From an uncultured Draconibacterium sp. (GTDB lineage Bacteria; Bacteroidota; Bacteroidia; Bacteroidales; Prolixibacteraceae), in the NCBI RefSeq assembly GCF_913063105.1, contig NZ_CAJXYQ010000001.1, forward strand, positions 392,495 to 456,494: a stretch of DNA of 64,000 nucleotides, read 5' to 3'. The number at the start of each line of letters is the position of its first letter. Position 1 is the stretch's first letter. This document shows positions 1 to 8,703 of the stretch, piece by piece. A program made the position numbers and the translations under genes. The notes under the pieces were generated by a model. It made no database searches, was not told where the DNA came from, and was given only the letters and a program-made list of their open reading frames with translations.

Positions 1-68
1 TAAAAGAATTGATAAACAAAATTTAAGAATAGATGAAATAAATATCAAAAAGTATTAATTTTGCACAT

Positions 69-521
69 ATGAAGAATTTAGAAGGAAAAGTAATTGCCTT
101 GGCCAGCGATCATGCAGGATTTGCAAAAAAGCAAGTAATAAAAAAATTTTTAAGTGATAATGGCATTGCTTTCGAAGATTTAGGATGTTATACCGATGAA
201 AGTGTTGATTATCCGGTTTATGCGCATAAAATGGGTGATGCCATTGAAAGTGGAAAATATGAAATAGGCATTACCTTTTGCGGTAGCGGACAAGGAATTA
301 GTATTGCCGCAAATAAGCACCAGGGGGTACGTTCAGGTGTTTGTTGGAATACTGAAATTGCAGCATTGGCTCGTCAGCACAATAATGCCAATGTTTGTGC
401 GGTTCCTGGTAGGTTTGTTTCGGATGAAGAAGCTGTTGCTATTGTAAAAGCATTTCTGAGTGCCGATTTTGAAGGCGGAAGACATGCTCGCCGGGTAGAC
501 CTGATACCAGTGGAGAAGTAA
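69..521 (+). CDS. rpiB: Ribose-5-phosphate isomerase B
   Basis: Interconverts ribulose-5-phosphate and ribose-5-phosphate in the non-oxidative pentose phosphate pathway. The 150-residue length is normal for RpiB/LacAB proteins. The DHAG phosphate-binding motif lies at residues 14-17, the active-site loop CGSGQG begins at Cys71 (the usual catalytic base), and the R-x-HNNANV substrate-binding stretch covers residues 102-109. A TAATTTTG element at 56-63 ends only five bases before the ATG. It fits the Bacteroidota -7 consensus but would leave almost no leader, so it may be chance. The next gene starts immediately after the stop codon, which suggests translational coupling. Family assignment is firm. 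Confidence 0.96.
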   Translation: MKNLEGKVIALASDHAGFAKKQVIKKFLSDNGIAFEDLGCYTDESVDYPVYAHKMGDAIESGKYEIGITFCGSGQGISIAANKHQGVRSGVCWNTEIAALARQHNNANVCAVPGRFVSDEEAVAIVKAFLSADFEGGRHARRVDLIPVEK

Positions 522-1889
522 ATGACGGATACAAAAAAAATATTTCTGAACGATTCCAAAATTGCGTTTGATAAAGCACATCGAAAAACGCTGAATTTTA
601 ATATTTCAAAATACGATGAAGCCGTAAAAAAAGGTAAACTTCGTTACCGAAATATGGATTTAGCCAAGCATCGTGCTTCCTATCTGAAAAAAAAGGTGGT
701 GGCCAACCTTCCTTTTTATCTCGAAACTTTTGAACAGAATGCCCGGCAAAATGGTATAGATGTGCTTTGGGCCAGAAATGGTAAAGAAGCCGTTGATGAA
801 ATCATTCGGATTTTAAAAGAAAATGAAACCCGGCTGTTGGTTAAAAGCAAGTCGATGATTTCGGAAGAAATAGAATTGAATGAAAACCTTGAAAAAGCTG
901 GATTTGAACCTGTTGAAACCGATTTGGGAGAATTTATTGTACAGGTAGCAGGCGAAAAACCTTATCATATTTTAACACCGGCAATGCATAAATCAAAAGA
1001 AGATGTTGCCGAGCTGTTTCACCAAAAATTTAAAACACCCGAAAATGCCTCACCTACCGAATTAACCCAATTTGTTAGAAAGGTTTTGCGAAAAAAATTT
1101 ACCAGTGCCGAAATAGGTGTAACAGGAGCTAATTTTTTAGTCGCCGATATTGGAGGTGTAGCGCTTACCGAAAACGAAGGAAACGGTTTTATGTCGGTGG
1201 CTTTTCCCAAAGTTCATATTGTTATTTCAGGAATTGAGAAAATTATACCATCCGTAAACGATTTATCGCTGATGTTTCCGTTGCTTGCAGCCTTAGGAAC
1301 TGGTCAGCAGCTTACGGTTTATAATTCCTTGCTAAGCGGTCCGAAACGTAAAAATGAAACCAACGGACCCGAAAAAATGGTGGTGGTTTTATTGGATAAC
1401 GAACGAAGTAAAATAGCCAGCCAGCCAAAGCATAACGATGCCTTAAAATGTATACGTTGCGGAGCTTGTTTAAACACCTGCCCTATTTATAAAAATGTGG
1501 GTGGTTACACTTACAATACTACCTACAGCGGCCCCATCGGCTCGGTTATAACACCTTTTATGAGAGGTTTTGATAAATACAATCACCTGAGTTTCGCCTG
1601 CACAGTTTGCGGGGCCTGTACCAATGTTTGTCCGGTAAAAATTCCTTTACACGATTTGTTGTTGCTTAACCGAAAAATTGCCATTGACGAAAATCTGGGC
1701 GGATTTACCTGGAATATGGGAATGAAAGCTTATGAATGGGCTTTTAAAAAGCGGAAAAACCTTGATTTGCTAAAAGGAAAAAACAAAAACAGATTGGTGA
1801 AAAGCAATAAAAGCGTTTTGGGAAAACAGAAGAAATTTCCTGCATTTGCAGAACAATCATACAGTAAAACAGTTTTAAATTTAAAATAG
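522..1889 (+). CDS. lutB: LutB-type lactate utilisation iron-sulfur protein (LUD domain plus two 4Fe-4S motifs)
   Basis: Member of the LutB/YkgF family, the iron-sulfur subunit of the LutABC L-lactate oxidation complex. The N-terminal two-thirds is a LUD domain. Two ferredoxin-type clusters follow: Cys310, Cys313, Cys316, Cys320 and Cys360, Cys363, Cys366, Cys370, both in CxxCxxCxxxCP spacing. The tail after residue 400 is short and basic, a little shorter than in many LutB proteins. The ATG abuts the rpiB stop codon, and the Rrf2 regulator starts five bases after this gene, so the three are probably co-transcribed. The usual partners LutA and LutC are not adjacent on the visible side. Subunit identity is well supported; lactate as the actual substrate is inferred from the family. 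Confidence 0.88.
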   Translation: MTDTKKIFLNDSKIAFDKAHRKTLNFNISKYDEAVKKGKLRYRNMDLAKHRASYLKKKVVANLPFYLETFEQNARQNGIDVLWARNGKEAVDEIIRILKENETRLLVKSKSMISEEIELNENLEKAGFEPVETDLGEFIVQVAGEKPYHILTPAMHKSKEDVAELFHQKFKTPENASPTELTQFVRKVLRKKFTSAEIGVTGANFLVADIGGVALTENEGNGFMSVAFPKVHIVISGIEKIIPSVNDLSLMFPLLAALGTGQQLTVYNSLLSGPKRKNETNGPEKMVVVLLDNERSKIASQPKHNDALKCIRCGACLNTCPIYKNVGGYTYNTTYSGPIGSVITPFMRGFDKYNHLSFACTVCGACTNVCPVKIPLHDLLLLNRKIAIDENLGGFTWNMGMKAYEWAFKKRKNLDLLKGKNKNRLVKSNKSVLGKQKKFPAFAEQSYSKTVLNLK

Positions 1890-1894
1890 TTATC

Positions 1895-2338
1895 ATGTTA
1901 TCAAATACTTGTAAATACGCACTTAGGGCTCTTATCTATCTCGGAAAATTCTCGAAAGAAGACAAGCGAATAGGTATAAAGCAAATCTCTGAAGATTTGA
2001 AATTATCATCGCCATTTTTAGGAAAGATTTTACAAAATCTGGTAAAGCAAAAGTTGTTGGTATCAACCAAAGGACCTAACGGTGGTTTTTCACTTTCGCG
2101 CGATGCCGCCGAAATTTCGCTGTGGGATATTGTAACAAAAGTTGATGGCGAAGAATTTTTCACCAATTGTTTAATTAGTTTGGAACCTTGCAAAACACAC
2201 GATCCGTCAAAACCGCTTTGTCCGGTACATGCACAGTACGAAAAATTACGTCAGGATATTTGTGCATTTTACAAACAAACTTCGCTTGAAACGGTTGGGA
2301 AAGACATTGAAAAATACGAAGATTTGGTAAAACTCTGA
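1895..2338 (+). CDS. Rrf2-family transcriptional regulator with three conserved cysteines
   Basis: A 147-residue winged-helix regulator starting with the MLSNTCKYALRAL signature of the Rrf2/IscR family. Residues 25-75 contain the helix-turn-helix and the wing (KGPNGGFSL). Cys92, Cys99 and Cys109 lie where IscR carries its cluster-binding cysteines, with somewhat wider spacing (x6 and x9), so an Fe-S or redox sensor role is likely. It sits five bases downstream of the LutB-like iron-sulfur protein, and may regulate that operon in response to cluster status or oxygen. Its target sites were not identified. Confidence 0.9.
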   Translation: MLSNTCKYALRALIYLGKFSKEDKRIGIKQISEDLKLSSPFLGKILQNLVKQKLLVSTKGPNGGFSLSRDAAEISLWDIVTKVDGEEFFTNCLISLEPCKTHDPSKPLCPVHAQYEKLRQDICAFYKQTSLETVGKDIEKYEDLVKL

Positions 2339-2358
2339 TGACCTGAAATGCCTTGGAT

Positions 2359-2736
2359 TTAAAAAACTTTCTCAAGCCATTTTTTATTTACAAACAGGGC
2401 ATAAAACATTGTAGCGGCTGATAATCCCGCGGCATTGGCCCATAAATCGTAGATATCGCTATGGCGGCTGGGCGAAATTTTATGTTGGATATATTCGAGA
2501 AAAACAGCTGCTACAAGCGTAAGCAAGGGAGTCCAGAAATAATAATTTGGGGTAAATACTTTTGCCGGCCTAAAAGTAAGCAGGCATAAAATAAAGAACA
2601 TGCCAAAATGTGCCAGTTTATCAAAATGAGGAATCTGGATAAATGGTTTTGAAGGCAGTTGACCGGCGGGTAAAAAAAGCAGGTAACTCATTATAATTAA
2701 CCAAATTGCAAGTCTCCAATAAGGTGCTATTTTCAT
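2359..2736 (-). CDS. VanZ-like membrane protein
   Basis: A 125-residue protein with about four hydrophobic segments and the VanZ-family signatures: a DKLAHFGMFF stretch near residue 39, and E-x2-Q followed by the RHSDIYDLWANAAG loop near residues 80-105. In Bacteroidota such short VanZ-like proteins are common and mostly uncharacterised. A link to teicoplanin resistance should not be assumed. It converges on the Rrf2 gene with a 20-bp gap and diverges from hemW, whose start lies about 40 bp away. The molecular function is unknown. Confidence 0.85.
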   Translation of the reverse strand: MKIAPYWRLAIWLIIMSYLLFLPAGQLPSKPFIQIPHFDKLAHFGMFFILCLLTFRPAKVFTPNYYFWTPLLTLVAAVFLEYIQHKISPSRHSDIYDLWANAAGLSAATMFYALFVNKKWLEKVF

Positions 2737-2777
2737 AAAATAAATTTTAAATCCGAACTGTGTTTTCGGCTTCTGTT

Positions 2778-3905
2778 ATGGCAGGTATTTACATTCATAT
2801 TCCATTTTGTCGCCAGAAATGTTACTACTGCGATTTTTATAAAACGGTAAATATTTCGCTGCAACAAAATTTTATTGAAGCCTTAAAAAACGAGGCTAAA
2901 ATACGCAAAAACTACCTGAACAATGAAACTGTTGAAACAATATATTTTGGAGGTGGCACACCATCGGTGCTTACAGCCGCTGAACTGGCGGATATTCTGC
3001 AGGTAATAAACCATGAATTTAAAGTTAGCTCCGGAGCCGAAATTACACTTGAAGCCAATCCTGACGACCTTACTCCGGCATACCTTGCAGCCCTTAAATC
3101 AGTTGGTTTTAATCGATTAAGCATTGGTATTCAGGCCTTTCAAAACAGGCATCTTCAACAAATGAATCGCCGCCATTCGGCCGGACAGGCGGTTGACGCC
3201 ATAATAAATGCTTTTAACGCCGGAATAAGTAACCTGAGTGCTGATTTAATTTATGGTTTACCCGCTTTATCGGAAACAGAATGGAAAGAAAGCCTTAAAC
3301 AGGTTTTTCAACTGCCCGTAAAACACCTTTCGGCTTATCATTTAACCTATCACGAAGGAACTGCTTTTTACACCTGGTTAAAAAAAGGTACCCTAAAAGA
3401 ATTAAAGGAAAACGATAGTGTGGCCCAGTTTAATTTGCTGCTCGACATGGCTATAGCCAACAATTTCGAGCATTATGAAATTTCAAACCTGGCAAAAGAT
3501 AAATTATACTCCAGGCACAATACAGCTTATTGGATGGGAACCAGTTATCTTGGACTGGGGCCATCCGCCCATTCGTTTAATGGCGCCTCGAGGCGCTGGA
3601 ATGTTTCGCATGTTGAAACCTACATAAAGGCATTAAAAAATAACGAAAACTATTTTGAGGAAGAAAAACTTAGCGAGAACGATAAGTACAACGAGTATAT
3701 TTTAACACGAATCCGCACCAAATGGGGAATAAGTCAAACCGAAATTCAACAATTATTTGGCGCTGAAAAAGCACAGCACTTTGCTCAACAAATAGCAAAG
3801 TATAAACATGCCCAAGTTTTTAAGGCAAACAGGCAAAAAATTACCCTTACCCGAAAGGGGCTTTTTATCTCGGATGAAATAATGGCAGACTTGATAATTA
3901 TTTAA
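2778..3905 (+). CDS. hemW: Radical SAM haem chaperone HemW
   Basis: A radical SAM protein of the HemN/HemW superfamily, usually annotated as oxygen-independent coproporphyrinogen oxidase but better placed with the haem-trafficking protein HemW. It starts MAGIYIHIPFC with Cys11, Cys15 and Cys18 binding the 4Fe-4S cluster, and has the FGGGTPS SAM-binding motif near residue 55. It lacks the N-terminal RYTSYP segment and the fourth cysteine of true HemN, both of which are present in the second family member at 15332-16708. An in-frame GTG at 2760 would add six residues. The ATG at 2778 is preferred because family members begin at exactly this point. Confidence 0.9.
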   Translation: MAGIYIHIPFCRQKCYYCDFYKTVNISLQQNFIEALKNEAKIRKNYLNNETVETIYFGGGTPSVLTAAELADILQVINHEFKVSSGAEITLEANPDDLTPAYLAALKSVGFNRLSIGIQAFQNRHLQQMNRRHSAGQAVDAIINAFNAGISNLSADLIYGLPALSETEWKESLKQVFQLPVKHLSAYHLTYHEGTAFYTWLKKGTLKELKENDSVAQFNLLLDMAIANNFEHYEISNLAKDKLYSRHNTAYWMGTSYLGLGPSAHSFNGASRRWNVSHVETYIKALKNNENYFEEEKLSENDKYNEYILTRIRTKWGISQTEIQQLFGAEKAQHFAQQIAKYKHAQVFKANRQKITLTRKGLFISDEIMADLIII

Positions 3906-4013
3906 TTGTTATACAATTAGTTGAATTCTTCAAATCAGCTATAAATATTGTTAAACCTACGCGACAGATGCATTATTTGTCTATCTTAGCGGTTCTTTTA
4001 AAAAAACAGATTG

Positions 4014-4448
4014 ATGCAGGTTAAAATTGTAAATAAATCAAAGAACGAATTACCGGCTTACAGCACCCTATTTTCAGCCGGAATGGATTTACGTGCAAAT
4101 CTTGATACTCCCGTAATTTTAAAACCACTTGAACGAAAGTTAATACCCACCGGTTTGTTTATTGAACTGCCGCAGGGCTACGAAGCCCAGGTGCGACCAC
4201 GTAGCGGACTGGCTTTAAAAAAGGGAATAACCGTATTAAATACACCCGGAACCATTGATGCCGATTACAGGGGCGAAATTGGGGTAATTCTCATCAACCT
4301 GTCGCAAGAAGATTTTGTTATTGAAAACGGAGAACGTATTTGCCAAATGGTAATAGCTGCCCACGAAACTGTGGAATGGGATTTGGTAGAGGTGTTGGAA
4401 GAAACAGAAAGAGGAGCAGGTGGCTTTGGCCACACCGGAAAACATTAA
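4014..4448 (+). CDS. dut: dUTP diphosphatase
   Basis: Hydrolyses dUTP to dUMP and pyrophosphate, supplying thymidylate synthesis and keeping uracil out of DNA. At 144 residues it has the length of a homotrimeric dUTPase. The five family motifs appear in order: [17 protein letters not shown], the substrate motif [14 protein letters not shown], the short ICQMV segment, and the glycine-rich C-terminal [14 protein letters not shown] one codon upstream (4011) is less likely than the ATG. The TPR lipoprotein gene begins two bases after this stop codon, so the two are probably co-transcribed. Confidence 0.96.
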   Translation: MQVKIVNKSKNELPAYSTLFSAGMDLRANLDTPVILKPLERKLIPTGLFIELPQGYEAQVRPRSGLALKKGITVLNTPGTIDADYRGEIGVILINLSQEDFVIENGERICQMVIAAHETVEWDLVEVLEETERGAGGFGHTGKH

Positions 4449-4449
4449 G

Positions 4450-6213
4450 ATGAAGAAAATTTTTAGAACAGGATTAAGTATAGCCGTTTTTTCAGTGGCT
4501 GTTATTTCCTGTTCGGGGCCCCAAAAGGTCACCGAACAAGAAGTTGCGCAGGCTGCAGTTAGCGGAACTACCACCGAGCTGGTGGAGCAAAAGCAAAAAG
4601 AATTTGAATACCTTTTTGTTGAAGCATTAAAACAAAAAATGTTTGGCAACGGGCAAAAAGCTGTTCAGTTATTGTCAAGTTGTTTGGAAATTGACCCTAA
4701 TTCATCGGCAGCAATGTTCGAATTGGCCAATATTCATGCAGCTAACAACGATTTTACCAGTGCATCGCTCTTGCTCGAAAAGGCTATCAGCATCAACCCC
4801 GAAAATAAATGGTACAGGTTGCTGCTGGCACAGATTTACCAGCAAACAAGAAAGTTTTCTGAAGCAGCTGACATTTACACTGTGTTGTTAAAAGAAGAAC
4901 CCGAGAATCTCGAGTACTTATACATGAATGCCGCGTTACTGGCCAGTGCCCAGCGTTTTGATGAAGCGATTACAGCTTATAACCGTATGGAAAAAAAGAC
5001 CGGTATAAGTGAGCAAATTTCGGTGGCAAGGCAGCAAATATATGTTTCAACCGGAAAAATAGACAAGGCTTTTGAGGAGATTAATATACTGATTGAAAAT
5101 AATCCGGGCGAAGCAAAATATTACGGTTTACTGGCCGATTTGTACCAAAGCCAGGGGGATGCCGAAAATGCCCTGAAAAATTATAAAAAAATTCAGGAAA
5201 TGGACCCGGAAAACGGGTTTGTTCATTTTTCGTTGGCCAATTATTACCTTGAAAACGGTGAAACTGAAAAGTCGTTTGAGGAAACAAAAGCAGGTTTTAA
5301 CAGTAGTGCCGTTGATATGCAAACAAAATTGCAGTTATACATGATGTTAACGGCAAACCCGGCGCAATCGCAACTTAACACTACTCAACGAAACGAGCTC
5401 ATTGCAATTTTGCTTGAAAACCACCCCAAAGAATCTTTGGTGCATACCATTCATGCCGAAGCGCTCTTAAAAGAAAATAAACTGGAAGAAGGTCGTGAAG
5501 CATTACTGAAAGCGATTGCCATAAATCCTAACGATTATATGGTTTGGGAACGAATAATGTATATCGATAATGATTTACAACAATGGGATAAATTGTACGA
5601 ACATACCGGACAAATTATTGAGCTGTTTCCTAACCAGCCACAAGGTTACTTTTTTAAAGCGATTGCCTGTGTGCAGCTCGAAAAATTTGAAGAAACCATT
5701 GAATTAAGCGAAGAAGGACTGGATTACGTGGTGGAGAACCCACAGCTTGAAGCCAATTTTTTAATGTTAAAAGGAGAAGCTGTTTATAAAAATGGCAACA
5801 AAACAGAAGCCTACAAAATATTTGACAATGCTGTTGAAATTGATCCTGAAAATTACCTTACGCTAAATAATTACGCATACTACTTGTCGCTTGATGGAAT
5901 TGATTTGGATAAGGCGGAACGAATGAGTGGAAAAGTGGTTGAACGATTCCCGGATAATTCAACCTATTTGGATACGCATGCCTGGGTACTTTTTAAGAAA
6001 GGCGAATACACACTGGCGAAGTTCTATATGGATTCGGCCATTAAAAACGGCGGCGAAGATAATGACACCCTGCTGGAACATTATGGCGATATTTTGTACA
6101 AGTCGGGGAAAAAGGAAGAAGCGTTAAAATACTGGAAAAAAGCCGCTGAATATGGTGGTGATTCAGAATTGTTAAAACGCAAAATAGAGAATCAAACATA
6201 TATTGAAGAGTAG
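4450..6213 (+). CDS. TPR-repeat lipoprotein
   Basis: A secreted lipoprotein of 587 residues built almost wholly of tetratricopeptide repeats. It starts MKKIFRTGLSIAVFSVAVISC, a lipoprotein signal with lipobox Cys21. Repeats recur every 34 residues or so from about residue 55 to the end; typical segments are AAMFELANIHAANNDF and YLTLNNYAYYLSLDG. An in-frame GTG at 4420, inside dut, would spoil the signal peptide and is rejected. The neighbours dut, a DUF4292 lipoprotein and an EnvC-like factor recur together in Bacteroidota, which suggests an envelope-assembly role, possibly scaffolding. The partner is not known. Confidence 0.85.
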   Translation: MKKIFRTGLSIAVFSVAVISCSGPQKVTEQEVAQAAVSGTTTELVEQKQKEFEYLFVEALKQKMFGNGQKAVQLLSSCLEIDPNSSAAMFELANIHAANNDFTSASLLLEKAISINPENKWYRLLLAQIYQQTRKFSEAADIYTVLLKEEPENLEYLYMNAALLASAQRFDEAITAYNRMEKKTGISEQISVARQQIYVSTGKIDKAFEEINILIENNPGEAKYYGLLADLYQSQGDAENALKNYKKIQEMDPENGFVHFSLANYYLENGETEKSFEETKAGFNSSAVDMQTKLQLYMMLTANPAQSQLNTTQRNELIAILLENHPKESLVHTIHAEALLKENKLEEGREALLKAIAINPNDYMVWERIMYIDNDLQQWDKLYEHTGQIIELFPNQPQGYFFKAIACVQLEKFEETIELSEEGLDYVVENPQLEANFLMLKGEAVYKNGNKTEAYKIFDNAVEIDPENYLTLNNYAYYLSLDGIDLDKAERMSGKVVERFPDNSTYLDTHAWVLFKKGEYTLAKFYMDSAIKNGGEDNDTLLEHYGDILYKSGKKEEALKYWKKAAEYGGDSELLKRKIENQTYIEE

Positions 6214-6215
6214 CG

Positions 6216-7091
6216 ATGAACGTTCGAAAATATTTTAGAGTTTCTCTGTTTGCAGCAGTAACTTTATTTGCTGTTTCTTCGTGTAAAACCCCATCAGAAT
6301 TACCCCGTGTAGAGGCGCGCCCGATAAGCACCAATAAGCTCTTAAAAAAGGTGGAACAAAATGCTTTTGATTACCAGTTTCTGAGCATAAAACGTATTAA
6401 CTGCAATTACAGCAGCAGCCAGTCGAAAGCAACCTTTAAAATTAATCTGAAAGCAAAAAGGGATGAAAAAATTCTGGTGTCAATCAGCAAATTAAACATC
6501 CCGGTAGGCCGTGTTTTACTTACCCCCGATAGCGTGAAATATGTGAACTATATCGATCGTAACTTTTTTGTTGACGATTATACCTACCTCAGCAGTTTTC
6601 TGCACATCGATTTGGATTTTGCCACCATACAAAGCATTGTTGCCAACAATGCTTTTTCGTACCGAAACGATTCGAAAAACAGGGATTACCGCACTTTCGA
6701 TTCGTTTATAGAAGATAATTTGTATGTACTTCAATCGGAAAAATCACGAAAACTTACGAAACTTGAAGAGAAAGAAAACAAAGCAGAGCGAAGGTTAAAA
6801 CGACTTGATGACCAGGCGCTTATTGTTCAGAAAATGTTTTTCAGGCCCGATAATTTTACATTGAACCGCCTAACCATTAACGACAAAACAAATAGCCGGA
6901 ATATGAAACTTGATTTTGACGATTTTACAAAAGTTGAAAACAAAGAATATCCCGGAAGTATTGAAATGAATTTTTATTCGCCTGAAGAGGAAATAAATAT
7001 GAAAATAAAAATGAGTGGCTTTTCTACGGAAAAAGTTAGCTCATTCAATATAAAAATTCCTGAAAAATACGAAGAGATTCGTGTAAACTAA
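6216..7091 (+). CDS. DUF4292 lipoprotein
   Basis: A 291-residue lipoprotein (signal peptide to Cys23, motif VSSC) of the DUF4292 family, whose predicted fold resembles the LolA/LolB outer-membrane lipoprotein carriers. The body is rich in beta-strand-like segments (KATFKINLKAKRDEKILVSI) with a charged, probably helical stretch around residues 175-200. The gene follows the TPR lipoprotein by two bases and precedes the EnvC-like gene by 25 bp, in an order often conserved in this phylum. A role in envelope lipid or lipoprotein handling is inference from fold and context. Confidence 0.83.
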   Translation: MNVRKYFRVSLFAAVTLFAVSSCKTPSELPRVEARPISTNKLLKKVEQNAFDYQFLSIKRINCNYSSSQSKATFKINLKAKRDEKILVSISKLNIPVGRVLLTPDSVKYVNYIDRNFFVDDYTYLSSFLHIDLDFATIQSIVANNAFSYRNDSKNRDYRTFDSFIEDNLYVLQSEKSRKLTKLEEKENKAERRLKRLDDQALIVQKMFFRPDNFTLNRLTINDKTNSRNMKLDFDDFTKVENKEYPGSIEMNFYSPEEEINMKIKMSGFSTEKVSSFNIKIPEKYEEIRVN

Positions 7092-7116
7092 AAGCGAAAT
7101 CAATACATTCGCAAAC

Positions 7117-8319
7117 ATGATTTTGCCAATAAAAATAACGCTACTTGTTGTTTTTGCGGTATGCACAGGTTTTTTGGCGCGGGCGCAATCGGTTGAAGAT
7201 TTGCAAAAGAAAAAAGCCGAAGCCGAAAAAGAAATTGAATATACCACACGTTTGTTAAACGAAACCCAGCAAAACGAAAAATCATCCTTAAGCAAGTTGC
7301 GACTGATATCTTCTAAAATAAACTCCAGAAACACGCTAATCTCGAATATTGGCCACGAAATAGAAATTTTTGACCAATGTATTGCAAACAATACTTTGGC
7401 TATAGAACTGCTTAAAAACGATGTTCAGCAGCTCAAAGAAGAATATGCTGAAATGATTAGAATGGCCTATAAAAATTTGAATGCCTATGATGAGTTACTT
7501 TTTTTATTGGCATCCGAAAATGTAAATCAGGCTTATCGTCGCTTTTTATATTTCAGGCGGTATAAAACCTTTCGCGAAAGCCAGGCCACAACCATTAATG
7601 CCGTTCAAAAGGAACTTGATGTGAGCCGACAGAAAATGGAGCAACAAAAAAACGAAAAACTGCGGTTAATAGCCAAAACGGAATCGGAGAAAGTATTATT
7701 AAACAATGAACAGCAAGAGCAAAACAGCACCCTTGAACAGCTAAAACTGCAGCGAAATAACTTACAGCGAAAATTGCGGCAGCAACAAAAAATAGAACAA
7801 GAGTTAGAGCGCGAAATCCAGCGAATTATTGAGGAAGAAGCGCGTAAAAATCAGTCGGAAGGCGGTGCAGCATTTGCCTTAACACCCGAGCAGAAACTTA
7901 TTGGTAATAACTTCGAACAGAATAGAAAACGCCTGCCCTGGCCGGTTGAACGTGGTGTAATTGTTGAGCATTTTGGCGTACACCGTCACCCGGTTTTAAG
8001 CAATGTACAGGTGCAAAATAATGGCGTAAACATTGCCACCGAAACCGGAGCAAAAGTACGTGCGGTATTTAATGGAGAGGTGAGTCGGGTTTTTGCTATT
8101 TCAGGTGGTAACACAGCCGTTATTATCAGGCACGGAGCTTATTTAAGTGTTTATTCAAACCTCAGGGAGGTAGTAGTTAAAAAAGGCGATAAAGTGAGCA
8201 CCAAACAAGTCATTGGCACCGTATTTACCGATTTCAAAGACAACAATAAATCCATACTCAAATTTCAAATCTGGAAAGAAAGTACCAAGCTTAATCCGGA
8301 AGACTGGATTGGCAGATAA
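7117..8319 (+). CDS. EnvC-like murein hydrolase activator with degenerate LytM (M23) domain
   Basis: A 400-residue periplasmic protein with a signal peptide (residues 1-23, cleavage near ARA-QS), a long coiled coil (about 27-250) and a C-terminal LytM/peptidase M23 domain (about 285-400). In active M23 enzymes zinc is held by an HxxxD motif and an HxH motif. Here the first is NNGVNI and the last is LKFQIW, and only an isolated His (IRHGAYLSVYSNL) remains. The domain is therefore probably not a peptidase but, like E. coli EnvC, activates cell-separation amidases. The coiled coil would connect it to FtsEX. The FtsEX link is known for the family and inferred here. Confidence 0.88.
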   Translation: MILPIKITLLVVFAVCTGFLARAQSVEDLQKKKAEAEKEIEYTTRLLNETQQNEKSSLSKLRLISSKINSRNTLISNIGHEIEIFDQCIANNTLAIELLKNDVQQLKEEYAEMIRMAYKNLNAYDELLFLLASENVNQAYRRFLYFRRYKTFRESQATTINAVQKELDVSRQKMEQQKNEKLRLIAKTESEKVLLNNEQQEQNSTLEQLKLQRNNLQRKLRQQQKIEQELEREIQRIIEEEARKNQSEGGAAFALTPEQKLIGNNFEQNRKRLPWPVERGVIVEHFGVHRHPVLSNVQVQNNGVNIATETGAKVRAVFNGEVSRVFAISGGNTAVIIRHGAYLSVYSNLREVVVKKGDKVSTKQVIGTVFTDFKDNNKSILKFQIWKESTKLNPEDWIGR

Positions 8320-8355
8320 GCTGAACGCCCTATTTGAAATTCCCTTTTCCGGATT

Positions 8356-8700
8356 TTACGATTCCAGCTTGTTTTTAATTTCTTTCAGGTCCGATAAAAT
8401 TTCCATGGTCACCGGATTTTCGGTGGCACTGTTGCGCATTTCCTCCTTTCGCAAGCCAAGTTTGGTATCTAAACGCCCAAGAATTAGCGAAAACAATAAA
8501 AACAGAACCATCATTACCGGGTAGGTAATCAGTTTGTTTTCATCCAGAAAACTACGAATGGTTTCGTCTTTAAAATCGTTTAAAAACATAAAGGCAATCA
8601 TAACAAAACTAATGTAACCAATGTACATTCGGGCACGGTCGATGTAAATTTTCCATCGGATAAAAGTGCGTTTATTGAGCTGAATACCAAATATTTTCAT
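8356..8700 (-). CDS. Small two-helix membrane protein, function unknown
   Basis: A 114-residue protein with a basic N-terminus (KRTFIRWKIYIDRAR) and two hydrophobic helices (about 25-42 and 58-78), followed by a charged, probably coiled-coil tail (about 90-114). I do not recognise a named family. It starts four bases before the stop of the GNAT gene as read on the minus strand, so the two are likely co-transcribed. A scaffold or sensory membrane role is possible, but nothing in the sequence decides it. Confidence 0.65.
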   Translation of the reverse strand: MKIFGIQLNKRTFIRWKIYIDRARMYIGYISFVMIAFMFLNDFKDETIRSFLDENKLITYPVMMVLFLLFSLILGRLDTKLGLRKEEMRNSATENPVTMEILSDLKEIKNKLES

Positions 8701-8703
8701 GTT

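Noticed and set aside
2760..2777. GTG start for hemW
   Set aside because: Homologues start at the ATG at 2778 (MAGIYIHIPFC).
4420..4449. GTG start of the TPR lipoprotein inside dut
   Set aside because: It disrupts the lipoprotein signal that starts at the ATG at 4450.
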